This document shows, one piece after another, positions 15,717-23,436 of a stretch of DNA of 23,507 bases (position 1 is its first letter; each line of letters begins with the position of its first letter). A program made the translations under genes and the position numbers. The notes beneath the pieces were generated by a model. That model was not told the origin of the DNA, made no database searches, and was given only the letters and a program-made list of their open reading frames with translations. This DNA is from CAYHOI01 sp964358175 (lineage in GTDB: Bacteria; Margulisbacteria; Riflemargulisbacteria; GWF2-35-9), in NCBI GenBank assembly GCA_964358175.1, contig CAYHOI010000021.1:1-23507 (forward strand), in the 5' to 3' direction.

Positions 15717-15746
15717 AGGTTAACACGCTAAGGAAGTCAATGTCAA
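15717..15746 (-). promoter_or_regulatory. Possible promoter of the nrdR-nrdD operon
   Basis: On the minus strand a perfect TTGACA (complement of 15741-15746) is followed after 18 nt by TAACCT (complement of 15717-15722). The -35 is strong and the -10 weak, as is common for regulated promoters. The predicted start would fall near 15710, placing the NrdR box just downstream. Confidence 0.4.
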
Positions 15747-15856
15747 ATAATGAGCTTTCCCGATGGACATCGTTAGAAAAAAACATGTAAACAGCTTAGG
15801 CACATTCTGCGCACAAGAATATGTATTCGATTATTCTAGTTTTTTAATTCAGGACT

Positions 15857-15865
15857 TGATATAAT
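15857..15865 (+). promoter_or_regulatory. Extended -10 promoter element
   Basis: TGATATAAT is a perfect extended -10 (TGnTATAAT). No good -35 is seen 17 nt upstream, which extended -10 promoters can tolerate. The predicted start, about 15872, is only a few bases before ATG 15877. The mRNA would then be nearly leaderless, or translation starts at the in-frame ATG 15937. Confidence 0.45.
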
Positions 15866-15876
15866 TTTGTGCAAGA

Positions 15877-16206
15877 ATGTTTAACTCACTTGATGCCCAT
15901 GAAGGGAGCGACTTTGACCATGTTCGCTCCCAAGATATGAAAAACAAACTTCCTCCCTGGTTGGTTGCATTTTGGGAGGTGCTAGAGTCTGCTCAACTGG
16001 ATATTATCATGGCAGATGGGCACCCCTTGGGGAGAACCTTTAAATTTAAAATTAATGTGAGCAAGAATCCAGGCTATAAAGAAATTTTCAGTAAAGTAAA
16101 AGTGGAGCCGCTGTATTCTGAATATGACTTTAGTATCACAGACCCTGCGCCAGACCACACCATTATGGTGACAATTGAGCCAAGTGCCCCTACGGGAACC
16201 TTTTAA
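15877..16206 (+). CDS. Hypothetical small soluble protein
   Basis: A 109-residue protein that I do not recognise. It has no signal peptide or membrane helix. The core from residue 21 (MKNKLPPWLVAFWEVLES) to the C-terminus (HTIMVTIEPSAPTGTF) looks folded, with alternating hydrophobic residues suggesting beta-strands in the second half (FKFKINV, DFSITD, TIMVTIE). The alternative start at ATG 15937 gives 89 residues; neither start has a clear Shine-Dalgarno. It is divergent from nrdR, shares the 206-nt intergenic region with it, and is followed by a perfect hairpin. It stands alone as a transcription unit next to an insertion sequence. Confidence 0.6.
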   Translation: MFNSLDAHEGSDFDHVRSQDMKNKLPPWLVAFWEVLESAQLDIIMADGHPLGRTFKFKINVSKNPGYKEIFSKVKVEPLYSEYDFSITDPAPDHTIMVTIEPSAPTGTF

Positions 16207-16255
16207 AGGCCAAAACTTTTTTCACGTTTTCTGCAATTTTTCTCGAATCTGTACG

Positions 16256-16300
16256 AACTCCTTCAGGAAATTGAATCCAATTTCCTGAAGGAGTTTTCAT
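16256..16300 (+). terminator. Perfect 17-bp inverted repeat, probable terminator
   Basis: The arm 256-272 of this kilobase (16256-16272, starting AACTCCTTCAGG) is the exact complement of 16279-16295, with a 6-nt loop GAATCC. It is followed by TTCATTCTT. It lies 50 nt after the stop of the 109-residue gene. The tail is T-rich but not a pure T-run, so it could also be a structural boundary near the adjacent insertion sequence. The other side has no T-run, so termination in the opposite direction is less likely. Confidence 0.6.
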
Positions 16301-16487
16301 TCTTGGACAGGGCAAAATAACAAGTCAGATATTATTTTGATGAAATGAGTGATGATGTGCAAGAATCTGACTGACCATCACTGGGAGTGGGTGCGTTTTG
16401 TTGTGAAAATGGGTAGGAATATCCATAGACGCTAAATAGCGGTAGGTTGACATCGTTTTTGATTTGAGGTTGGAGAGCTTTTGATGA

Positions 16488-17837
16488 CTACGAATCGTTA
16501 ATCCAAAGAACAGCAAGGCAATACTCACCGACAGTGGTGGCCTCTCGTGCCAAGACCCACGTCGTCAGCTTCTGCCCTGTGTGCATCATGCCCATCATCA
16601 CTTTGTTTTTTCCGCAGACACACACCAGCGGATCAACGCCTGTCTTTTTCTTTTGGCGTTCGCGGTGTGTTTTCTGCTCTTTTTCCACGATGCACTTGGG
16701 GTCAGCTACGTTGCGATATGTTTCCTTGAAATCTCGTTCTAGACTCTCTCCGGCCTGGCCTAGCTTTTTCCGCTGAGTATTGGCGAACAGTCCACTTCGT
16801 CGGACAATCTGAAACCCTTTTGCGTGGATCGATATCAGTAGCCCATCCATAAACGCATCCATGCTCATCGTTTGATTTTTCTTTCCGCCAAATTCGTGAT
16901 CATTCACCGTAATCATAACTCGGTCTCGCGAGTATTCCCGTATCCGTGAGCTTGTGATTGGTGGGGCCTTCATGTATCGCCCAATATACATGATCGGGAT
17001 CGACTGACTGTCTTGATTCTTGGGAGATGGCGACACATATACATTCCAGGCTCGATTCTTGCTTTCCGTGAACGTTACGTGTCGCTTAATAAAATGACTG
17101 TGTTTCGATCGATTCTTTAAGTTCTGCTCACGAAGTGCCTCATGATATGTCATCTGGTCATCGAGCCACTTTTCCAAGAGGCCCTCATCGTGAAGTGCTT
17201 TGTACTCATCAGGAATCGGCATCCTCTTCTGAATCGCTTTTTTCAGTTTCACAATGAAACTCGTGGTGTAATATCCCGATATCGTCACTGCGTGATAACT
17301 CGAATAGGGTTTCCACGTGCTTCCATCTAGACTCAGCCCTCCCAGCGGAACGACCATATGCACATGGGGATGCAAATGCATCAGACTCCCGACCAATTGC
17401 AGCACACCCAGTGCCCCCGTGTAGAATCCATGCCGGTTCGCGTATGTCTGTACCGCTCCAAACGCAGATGAAAACAAAATATCCACCATCGTCTTCATGT
17501 CAGATCTGAAAAAAGGTCGGATGAATAGCGGCACCGTGAACGTAATCATCGTGTACGGACATCGCGGCAGAAACGCTCCCAGCTTCTCCAGCCATCGCAG
17601 TTGTTGGCTATATCCACAAAAATAGCAAAATCGCAATTTACACGTTGCTGCCAACTTGTGGATATCTCCACATCCATCTGGACAGCCAAACACGACCCAC
17701 CCCAACTCATGTTCCCAGCACATGAGCGTCGTTTCAATAACCTTGATTTTGTGATTCTCTACCTGATGCTCTTCAAGATAGTCCGGCAGGTGCTTTCTCA
17801 AGAGCTCAACGACATGGTGTGTTCGAGACATACTCAT
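16488..17837 (-). CDS. IS91-family transposase
   Basis: A 449-residue HUH/Y-type rolling-circle transposase. The N-terminal zinc-binding region has Cys52, Cys56, Cys66, Cys71 and Cys74 (CGDIHKL, CKLRFCYFC). The metal-binding HUH-like motif is HPHVHMVV (156-163). The catalytic tyrosine block MYIGRYMKAPPI (283-294) matches the YxGRYxxxPPI signature of the family. Near the C-terminus are the typical IRRSGLFA-like text (VRRSGLFANTQRKKL) and a CxC metal-like motif (VCVCGK). All expected parts are present, with no stop or frameshift, so it may be functional. ATG 17837 or the in-frame ATG two codons later can start it; no strong Shine-Dalgarno is seen, as is common for transposases. Confidence 0.93.
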   Translation of the reverse strand: MSMSRTHHVVELLRKHLPDYLEEHQVENHKIKVIETTLMCWEHELGWVVFGCPDGCGDIHKLAATCKLRFCYFCGYSQQLRWLEKLGAFLPRCPYTMITFTVPLFIRPFFRSDMKTMVDILFSSAFGAVQTYANRHGFYTGALGVLQLVGSLMHLHPHVHMVVPLGGLSLDGSTWKPYSSYHAVTISGYYTTSFIVKLKKAIQKRMPIPDEYKALHDEGLLEKWLDDQMTYHEALREQNLKNRSKHSHFIKRHVTFTESKNRAWNVYVSPSPKNQDSQSIPIMYIGRYMKAPPITSSRIREYSRDRVMITVNDHEFGGKKNQTMSMDAFMDGLLISIHAKGFQIVRRSGLFANTQRKKLGQAGESLERDFKETYRNVADPKCIVEKEQKTHRERQKKKTGVDPLVCVCGKNKVMMGMMHTGQKLTTWVLAREATTVGEYCLAVLWINDS

Positions 17838-17892
17838 CTATCGAACAAATTGTCTGCAAATTTCATAAAACACAAACTTTCGATGAATCAAT

Positions 17893-17916
17893 GAAGCCCA
17901 GTCGGGACAAGGCTTC
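17893..17916. repeat. Inverted repeat upstream of the transposase
   Basis: GAAGCC (17893-17898) and GGCTTC (17911-17916) flank a 12-nt loop. It lies 56 nt upstream of the transposase start on its 5' side, where an IS91 terminus or a transposase leader would lie. The 274-nt stretch 17838-18111 otherwise holds no gene that I can support. Confidence 0.4.
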
Positions 17917-18041
17917 CCTTTATTATCGCAGACTGATTCTCACAACAGCGGACAACTTCGGTGAAATTATTTCATTTCCTGTACGATAACTTATTATAAG
18001 CAGTTGAAATGACCCGACCACTTGAGTTCGCATTCGGGAGC

Positions 18042-18085
18042 TCGAGGGCGTAGTCCTCGACTACTTGATATAGGGGCACATGCCC
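18042..18085. repeat. Cluster of three inverted repeats, two mutually exclusive
   Basis: TCGAGG (18042-18047) pairs with CCTCGA (18055-18060). GTAGTC (18050-18055) pairs with GACTAC (18059-18064). GGGCA (18074-18078) pairs with TGCCC (18081-18085). The first two share bases and cannot form together. The cluster ends 27 nt before the start codon of the downstream gene. It could be a leader RNA switch or attenuator, or debris from an element end. Confidence 0.45.
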
Positions 18086-18111
18086 AACTAAATAAAAGAG
18101 GAGCCAAGAGG

Positions 18112-18681
18112 ATGAAGTCCAAGATCATATCGTATCGGCTCAGTGCAGATGAGGCAACAACGGAATTTGTTAGAGCATTTAAAATACTAGGCAAGAAGAC
18201 TAACTACACGCTTCAAACCCAGGAGGTTCTTCGTTTGACCAGTTTGCTGGATCGCATTTTGCCGGATCCAAATTGGAAGGAAGGATTGTTATACGCAAAG
18301 TGTTCTGACAAGGGGAAAGCGGCGATGACAGGCTTTATTGCAAATTACTTGATCAGGAAGGGGAACTCAGAAAATCTTGAGGATATGAGGTCAAGTCTTC
18401 ATTTTATTCCGGGGAGCAATATCTGGTGGGGAAATTTTCAAAAAATGGTAAAGGTTAACTTGACGTATCAAGAATTTTCTTTATGGCCTTCTTTTGTGGA
18501 TGAGATTAGGTGGCCTTTGTCTTTTTTGGAAAAAGTCCGATCGGACATATTCATGCTGGGAGGATTGGTGGAAGCCGTCTGGCGGCGAGCTCCGAGTGCC
18601 CCCGCGAAATTTCTTACCCTGCTGAGGGAAAATGTCTTGGAGGACTTTTCCTGGATTTGGGAAAAGAATAAAAAAATGTGA
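18112..18681 (+). CDS. Hypothetical protein
   Basis: A 189-residue soluble protein with no family I recognise. It has an N-terminal region MKSKIISYRLSADEATTEF, a Trp-rich central part (GSNIWWGNFQKMVKV, FSLWPSFVDEIRWPL) and a basic C-terminus ending in Lys. No signal peptide or convincing membrane helix is seen. ATG 18112 is preferred over the longer TTG-initiated frame from 18022, because AAGAGGAG (18096-18103) is a good Shine-Dalgarno at 8 nt and the 18022-18111 stretch is taken up by inverted repeats. The next gene begins 55 nt later on the same strand, so they may form one operon. Confidence 0.7.
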   Translation: MKSKIISYRLSADEATTEFVRAFKILGKKTNYTLQTQEVLRLTSLLDRILPDPNWKEGLLYAKCSDKGKAAMTGFIANYLIRKGNSENLEDMRSSLHFIPGSNIWWGNFQKMVKVNLTYQEFSLWPSFVDEIRWPLSFLEKVRSDIFMLGGLVEAVWRRAPSAPAKFLTLLRENVLEDFSWIWEKNKKM

Positions 18682-18736
18682 TTTTGGGAAACAATGCTGT
18701 ATTTGAGGCAGAAAAAGCAATTAAGGAGGAGTTCAG

Positions 18737-19000
18737 ATGAAAACTAAGATTGTGGCGGGTAGAGTGGGTCGCGAACGTGTTGTGCCGGATGCGCTTGAGG
18801 AGCCGGAGAAGCCTGTTTACAGGGTCAGCCCAGATGTTGAGTTTAAAACCCCAACTAAACCATTTCCGGTGACCTCTATCGCAAAAGAGGTTTTAAATGG
18901 CGAACGAAAATACGTTCCCGCTCAAAGCGAGCAGAAGAAAAAGGGGGCATTGATGCCAGCGTTTGTCAGGAATATCTGGAATGCCCTGAAAAGGTGGTAG
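18737..19000 (+). CDS. Small basic hypothetical protein
   Basis: An 87-residue Lys/Pro-rich protein with a very strong Shine-Dalgarno AAGGAGGAG about 5-6 nt before ATG 18737, which is the main evidence that it is translated. The first 65 residues are polar and likely disordered (EEPEKPVYRVSPDVEF, KTPTKPFPV). The last 15 (MPAFVRNIWNALKRW) form a probable amphipathic helix that could bind a membrane or a partner. There is no known family. It lies between the 189-residue unknown gene and the chemoreceptor gene; the 135 nt to the latter contain a short inverted repeat GAAAC/GTTTC at 19062-19078 but no clear promoter. Confidence 0.65.
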   Translation: MKTKIVAGRVGRERVVPDALEEPEKPVYRVSPDVEFKTPTKPFPVTSIAKEVLNGERKYVPAQSEQKKKGALMPAFVRNIWNALKRW

Positions 19001-19135
19001 GCTTATTGCCTGAATTCGGAAATAAAGGTTGAAAGCAATAAATCTTGATTTGATTTTTTGTGAAACGCTTGAAGTTTCCCCTACCCCCACTTATGATGGT
19101 GTCCAGATTGAAATAAAGAGCGGGGAGGAACAATT

Positions 19136-21448
19136 ATGTTTAATGGATTTAAAAATCTGAAAATTTCTCAAAAAATTGTATTGCTGACAGGGGTATTAAC
19201 AGTATTATTTGCTTTTATGCTTTTGGTGAATGTCGTTTCGCGATATAACGACTATAGGGCAGGCGTAAAGCTTCATAATTTTTCAGAGGCGACTTCGGTG
19301 CTGTTGGATCTGGTTCATCATATACAGCTTGAAAGAGGTGCGACCACTTCCTTCCTCGGAACGGATAGCGAAGAAACGAAGGCAAAACTCGCTGACCAGC
19401 GACGAAAAGTGGATGACCTTGTTTCTGCAGTACATGAAGTAACTCGCAAAGAGCGAATAGCTCTTTCGGAAGAAATGAACGCCGTACTCAGCTCCATTTC
19501 TCCCCTGAGAAGCGAAATAAGCGCACGACAAAGAACAGCTCCCGAGTCCACCAAAGCCTATTCAGCCATGATCGAAAAGACCTTGCTGTACGTCAGCATA
19601 GAGGTTCAAAAACGGTCACGAGCGGCCAAGAATTTGGAGTTGCTTGCAGACGCAGAAGCTATTTCTAGCTTGGCCTATGGCAAGGAGATGGCTGGGCAGG
19701 AACGAGCTTATATTAACGGACTGATTCGTGCAGGCAAACCTTTTAGTGCCAGTAGCCTAGTTCATATCGGAGGCTTAACAGGAAGGCAAGCAGAGTACTT
19801 TAACCAATATATCCATTTGGTATCAGATAGATTGCAAGCGGATGCATTTGATCAATATAGTAAAAGTGCTCAGTTTACAGTGGTTGCAGAGTTGAAAGAA
19901 AAGGTCATTGCTCAGTCGGTAGCAGGAAAAATAGAAATAGTCCCGGCAGAGTGGTTTGGAGCCTGTACCGCACGTATTGATGGGTTAAAGGTATTGGAGG
20001 CGTCAGCTACGAAAACTTTCGTGGATGCAACGGGCGCAGTCATGCGAAAGAGTCTTCACATGATGATAACAAGTTTGGTTATTCTGATTGTCTGTTTAGT
20101 TGTTATCGGTCTTGTCAGCATTAAAGTCATTGCTTCAATCACAAAACCGTTAAAGGATATGCAGGATGCTATCCGTGGAATTGTAGATTCCGGAGATTTT
20201 GGTGCTCGGGTGGAGGTGCGCTCTGCGGATGAGGTGGGAGAATCAGGCAAGGCACTCAATACGTTGCTGGAATCCCTCCAAGGAACAATTGCAGATATTT
20301 CGCGGGTCATGAGTGCTCTTTCAAGTGGGGATTTGGGGCAGCAAGTGCAAGTGGATGTTAAGGGAGATTTGCTTAAGGTAAAGATAGCCATTAACAACAC
20401 AACGGATACTTTCAAGAACACATTAAATGAGATTAACTCGGTGATGAGTGCAATTGCAGAGGGTAACCTGATGAAGCGTGTTACCTTACAGGTATCTGGT
20501 GATTTTGACCATTTGAAGAATAGTATCAATGACGCGGCAGAAGCACTACAGTCCGCTTTTTCGGACATTAATCAGGTCATGCGTTCAGTTGCAGATCGAA
20601 ATCTCACAGAAGATGTGACTGTTGAGGTTAAAGGTGAGCTTAGTCAACTCAAAGAAAGTATTAACAGTTCCTTAGAGGCATTGCGAAGCACCATGACGGT
20701 TTTAGCGAATCAGTCGCAGGCCGTAGCGTCTGCTTCTACAGAAGCTAGCCGTGCGGTGGAATCGGTGAGCGTCGGAACGCAAAGTCAAGTGGAGTCAATC
20801 GAACAGATTTCGAATGCAATTCAGCAAACAGCTGATTCTGTGATGGATGTGACAAAGAATACCGAACAGGCAAGCCAGAACTCAAACACCGCGACGAGCA
20901 TGGTCAACCAAAGTCAGGCAGAGATGAACCATCTCAAGGAAGTGATGAGCGCAATCGCTGAAAACAGCAAGAAGATCAACAAGATTACGGAAGTTATTGG
21001 TGAAATAGCAAGCCAGACCAATTTGCTGGCACTCAATGCTGCGATTGAGGCTGCTAGAGCTGGTGAACATGGAAAAGGCTTTGCGGTGGTTGCTGAGGAA
21101 GTTCGTAAACTTGCTGAAAACTCCGCGAATTCGGTACACGAAATTACAGAGCTGGTGAGTCAAGCTGTTAAGGAAGCTGGGCTTGGCGTTAATACGACGG
21201 AGAAGGTTAGTGAGAACATGAATAATGTTTCTAAAACGGTTCTTCAGACGGATGAGATCTTGCAAAGGATAGCTACAGCAATGGAGGAGAGCTCTGCCTC
21301 TATGCAGGAGGTAAGTGCGAGTGTAGCCACGCTTCGCAATATCAGTGAAACAAACGCCAGTGCATCCGAGGAGATCACGGCAACGGTAGCGGAGTTGGCA
21401 GAGTTGGCCATAAAGAGTAAAGAACAGGTTGCGCTTTTTACGATTTAG
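19136..21448 (+). CDS. Methyl-accepting chemotaxis protein with NIT sensor and poly-HAMP chain
   Basis: A 770-residue transmembrane chemoreceptor. TM1 is about residues 14-35. The periplasmic part (36-308) looks like a NIT domain, the nitrate/nitrite-sensing helical fold, with its signatures HHIQLERGATTSFLG (61-75) and GQERAYINGLIRAG (187-200). TM2 is 309-332, followed by a standard HAMP (about 333-386). Three tandem 45-residue HAMP-like units come next (388-432, 433-477, 478-522), then the cytoplasmic signalling coiled coil with the conserved tip EIASQTNLLALNAAIEAARAG. No C-terminal CheR-docking pentapeptide is seen. Shine-Dalgarno GGGGAGGA. No che or flagellar genes lie nearby, so it is an orphan receptor. 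Its stop overlaps the convergent methyltransferase gene by 4 nt. The ligand is inferred, not shown. Confidence 0.92.
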   Translation: MFNGFKNLKISQKIVLLTGVLTVLFAFMLLVNVVSRYNDYRAGVKLHNFSEATSVLLDLVHHIQLERGATTSFLGTDSEETKAKLADQRRKVDDLVSAVHEVTRKERIALSEEMNAVLSSISPLRSEISARQRTAPESTKAYSAMIEKTLLYVSIEVQKRSRAAKNLELLADAEAISSLAYGKEMAGQERAYINGLIRAGKPFSASSLVHIGGLTGRQAEYFNQYIHLVSDRLQADAFDQYSKSAQFTVVAELKEKVIAQSVAGKIEIVPAEWFGACTARIDGLKVLEASATKTFVDATGAVMRKSLHMMITSLVILIVCLVVIGLVSIKVIASITKPLKDMQDAIRGIVDSGDFGARVEVRSADEVGESGKALNTLLESLQGTIADISRVMSALSSGDLGQQVQVDVKGDLLKVKIAINNTTDTFKNTLNEINSVMSAIAEGNLMKRVTLQVSGDFDHLKNSINDAAEALQSAFSDINQVMRSVADRNLTEDVTVEVKGELSQLKESINSSLEALRSTMTVLANQSQAVASASTEASRAVESVSVGTQSQVESIEQISNAIQQTADSVMDVTKNTEQASQNSNTATSMVNQSQAEMNHLKEVMSAIAENSKKINKITEVIGEIASQTNLLALNAAIEAARAGEHGKGFAVVAEEVRKLAENSANSVHEITELVSQAVKEAGLGVNTTEKVSENMNNVSKTVLQTDEILQRIATAMEESSASMQEVSASVATLRNISETNASASEEITATVAELAELAIKSKEQVALFTI

Positions 21449-22191
21449 GATTTGCGCAGTTTGAGAAAAATGCTTGGACTCAAAGAATGGTGTTTAAGAA
21501 ATGAAGGTAATGTTTTTTCCAGTTGAAATAGTTTTTGTTGTCCGATGATTTTCTTGAGGATTGGGAGTCGAAGCAAGGACGAGGCTCGTTGCTCCTCAAT
21601 TTCAAAGCCAGCTAGGTGAACCTGTTCTCGAATGTAGGATGGGTGAAAGTTGAGGGTAAGTCCTTTATCGCTTCGATTCTGAGGCTGTTTTTCAAAAGGA
21701 TTTGTGCGGCTTCGGCCAAATATCCAGCGAAAGATTTCAAGGAGATTTTGCTTATTGGCAAATTCCAAGACAAATAGCCCGTCTTTTTTCAGAACGCGAC
21801 TGATCTCGCTTAGGTAACACGGAACATCCTCGACATGGTGTATGACACGCACAGACAAAGCTACATCGAATTCACCTGCACTGAAAGGCAGGTTGTAAAA
21901 GCTACCCTGTACCATTTTTAGCGTTGCAAGATTAGCGTAGACCTTTTTGGCACTGTTGAGGAGTTCGTCAGAATAGTCAAAAAGTATGGCTTGATCAAGC
22001 GTGCGGGGCGTATAAACGGGAGCTAATCGCCCGAATCCCCCGCCAACATCAATAATCCTGTCGAAGCTTAACGGCAATAATGAGGCTACGTGGCCTTTTT
22101 CAAGGAGATCTTCGTAGGTTCTGCTGGACCAGAACCCTTGCTCATAATCGGTATCATTGTAGTCGGTAATCGCAATGCGTTTCTCGTTCAT
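21445..22191 (-). CDS. Class I SAM-dependent methyltransferase (Methyltransf_11/25 type)
   Basis: A 248-residue Rossmann-fold methyltransferase. Motif I is RIIDVGGGFGRL (45-56). An acidic residue after strand 2 lies in ILFDYSDELL. The post-I/II region is VQGSFYNLPFSAGEFDVALS (94-113). RVIHHVED and SRVLKKDGLFVLEFANK complete the UbiE/COQ5-like core. The C-terminal 90 residues carry a substrate-side extension (GFEIEEQRASSLL). The substrate cannot be told; small molecules or lipids are usual for this group. Its start codon overlaps the stop of the upstream secreted-protein gene (TGATG), so the two are translationally coupled. The 3' end overlaps the MCP gene by 4 nt on the other strand. Confidence 0.88.
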   Translation of the reverse strand: MNEKRIAITDYNDTDYEQGFWSSRTYEDLLEKGHVASLLPLSFDRIIDVGGGFGRLAPVYTPRTLDQAILFDYSDELLNSAKKVYANLATLKMVQGSFYNLPFSAGEFDVALSVRVIHHVEDVPCYLSEISRVLKKDGLFVLEFANKQNLLEIFRWIFGRSRTNPFEKQPQNRSDKGLTLNFHPSYIREQVHLAGFEIEEQRASSLLRLPILKKIIGQQKLFQLEKTLPSFLKHHSLSPSIFLKLRKS

Positions 22192-22904
22192 CAGAGGGTC
22201 TCGATTAAACTTTTAAGTTCTTCAAGTTGCATTTTTTTCTTATCTGGCAGAACAGGTATTGAGACACTGACGTTTTGGCTGGGGTTCATGATTTTGGACG
22301 TCGGAGTGGGGCTCGTCTGAAGAGTGGGCGTTGAAACTGACTCGGCTATTGTCGCTTTTGTGGCGATGTTATGGTGAAAAATTGCTCCCAGGTAGAGCTT
22401 GTTATTTTGCTCGGTTAGAACGAGGCGGATAACATTGTCTCCCAGAATCCACTCTGAAAAGGTTCGCTTGCTTGTGGTGGGAACGCCATAAAGTTTACTA
22501 AGAACAGATCGAATTCTAGCGTAGCTTTCCATGTAAGTGGCATTGGTCGTTGAGATAATTTTAAAGACGGCTTCACCATGATAAAAAACGTCCTGCTTAA
22601 AGTAAAAGAAGAGTGTAGCGGGTTCGTTGGCAAAAGGTTCATCAAAATAATAGACCCCTTCCTGGGGCCAGGTTTTCATCCTGCTTTTTTGGGTTGCAAA
22701 GGTTTTTTGAAATTGAGTAACCGTTGTTCCAAAGGGGATCTCCTTAAAAAGAACAAGTGGCTGAGGTTTTTCTTTTGGTATGTAGGCCCAGGTGAAATTG
22801 GACTGCAGGACGATTTGGTGATCTTTTAGATTGAGTGTTACAGGAAAGTTATCCGAAAGGGAAAGAACCAGTATATACCCTATGAACAAGATTCTCAAAA
22901 GCAT
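22191..22904 (-). CDS. Hypothetical secreted or periplasmic protein
   Basis: A 237-residue protein with an N-terminal hydrophobic segment, LLRILFIGYILVLSLS (2-17), which is a signal peptide or anchor. The middle part (about 40-180) is beta-rich with many aromatics (GVYYFDEPFANEPATLFFYF, KLYLGAIFHHN) and looks like a compact extracytoplasmic domain. A Ser/Thr/Pro-rich linker (185-225) and a short charged helix (KKKMQLEELKSLIETL) end the chain. I do not recognise the family. It lies 37 nt after the Fur-family gene and overlaps the methyltransferase start, so it is the middle gene of a probable three-gene operon. No lipobox cysteine is seen. Confidence 0.72.
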   Translation of the reverse strand: MLLRILFIGYILVLSLSDNFPVTLNLKDHQIVLQSNFTWAYIPKEKPQPLVLFKEIPFGTTVTQFQKTFATQKSRMKTWPQEGVYYFDEPFANEPATLFFYFKQDVFYHGEAVFKIISTTNATYMESYARIRSVLSKLYGVPTTSKRTFSEWILGDNVIRLVLTEQNNKLYLGAIFHHNIATKATIAESVSTPTLQTSPTPTSKIMNPSQNVSVSIPVLPDKKKMQLEELKSLIETL

Positions 22905-22941
22905 GACTTGTATTGTACTTTATTTAGGTTCCGAAGACAAT

Positions 22942-23364
22942 TTATTGACAGGATTTGCAAACTCCATAGAGAACCAGCTTGTGGCTGGTCATGGAAAACC
23001 CGTGGTTCTTGGCGATTTTGGCTTTACAATCTTCCAGGGAGCGATCATAAAACTCGATAGTCGTTGCGCAGTTTTCACACACAAGATGGTCATGATGTTC
23101 GCTACCTCGCTGGGGTTCATACTTCTTTCCTTCACCGAGATCCATTTCGCAAGCCACTCCGCTCTCCTTAATGAGCTGTATGGTTCGGTATACGGTGGCT
23201 GATCCGACCGAGGGATATTTTTTTTGTACGAGGGATGTCAGCTGTCCGGCGGAGACATGCCGATCTGCCTTTAGGAAGACATCGAGAACAGCATCACGTT
23301 GCCAGGTTCGGTTTAATTTCTTTGCATCAAGCAACGTGTAAAAGGCAGTTTTTTCCTTTCTCAT
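22942..23364 (-). CDS. Fur-family metalloregulator
   Basis: A 140-residue Fur/PerR/Zur-type repressor. The winged helix includes TWQRDAVLDVFL and the recognition helix GSATVYRTIQLI. The dimerisation domain has the His-rich metal motif SEHHDHLVCENC and the C-terminal CKSC, together giving the structural Zn(Cys)4 site. ATG 23364 is preferred; a TTG two codons earlier (23370) is also possible, and AAGGA lies about 11 nt upstream of the ATG. The sequence does not settle whether it senses iron, zinc, manganese or peroxide. It heads a probable operon with a secreted protein and a methyltransferase, neither of which is an obvious metal-uptake gene. Confidence 0.93.
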   Translation of the reverse strand: MRKEKTAFYTLLDAKKLNRTWQRDAVLDVFLKADRHVSAGQLTSLVQKKYPSVGSATVYRTIQLIKESGVACEMDLGEGKKYEPQRGSEHHDHLVCENCATTIEFYDRSLEDCKAKIAKNHGFSMTSHKLVLYGVCKSCQ

Positions 23365-23407
23365 GTTCAAAAGAATCCTTCATTTGTGTTATGAACTTAC
23401 AATTTTG

Positions 23408-23436
23408 AGTATACTACTGACAGGACGCTCATACAA
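23408..23436 (-). promoter_or_regulatory. Possible promoter of the Fur-family gene
   Basis: On the minus strand TTGTAT (complement of 23431-23436) and TATACT (complement of 23408-23413) are separated by exactly 17 nt, about 45 nt upstream of the start codon. The -10 is 5 of 6 and the -35 is 3 of 6. No convincing Fur box overlaps it. The remaining sequence to the window end holds no gene that I can support. Confidence 0.45.

Larger units (their letters stand above)
16325..17990 (-). mobile_element. IS91-family insertion sequence (ends approximate)
   Basis: The element is defined by its transposase. IS91-type elements move by rolling-circle replication, have no terminal inverted repeats or target duplication, and sit with the origin end next to GAAC or CAAG. 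The transposase is on the minus strand, so the origin end should be on the left; a CAAG tetramer at 16321-16324 is a candidate flank (another at 16360-16363, and GAAC at 16255-16258). The right, terminus-side end is undefined. An inverted repeat GAAGCC/GGCTTC at 17893-17916 lies upstream of the transposase. The limits are estimates. Confidence 0.4.

Noticed and set aside
15722..15737. Second NrdR box
   Set aside because: Only the first half (ACACGCTA) resembles the consensus, and the centre-to-centre distance of about 38 bp does not fit the usual pair spacing.
16325..16528. Short minus-strand frame at the end of the transposase gene
   Set aside because: It overlaps the transposase 3' end in another frame, has no Shine-Dalgarno, and its His-rich tail is low-complexity; more likely non-coding DNA of the insertion-sequence end.
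18022..18111. Upstream extension of the 189-residue gene from a TTG start
   Set aside because: The stretch is taken up by inverted repeats, and a good Shine-Dalgarno with ATG lies downstream at 18112.
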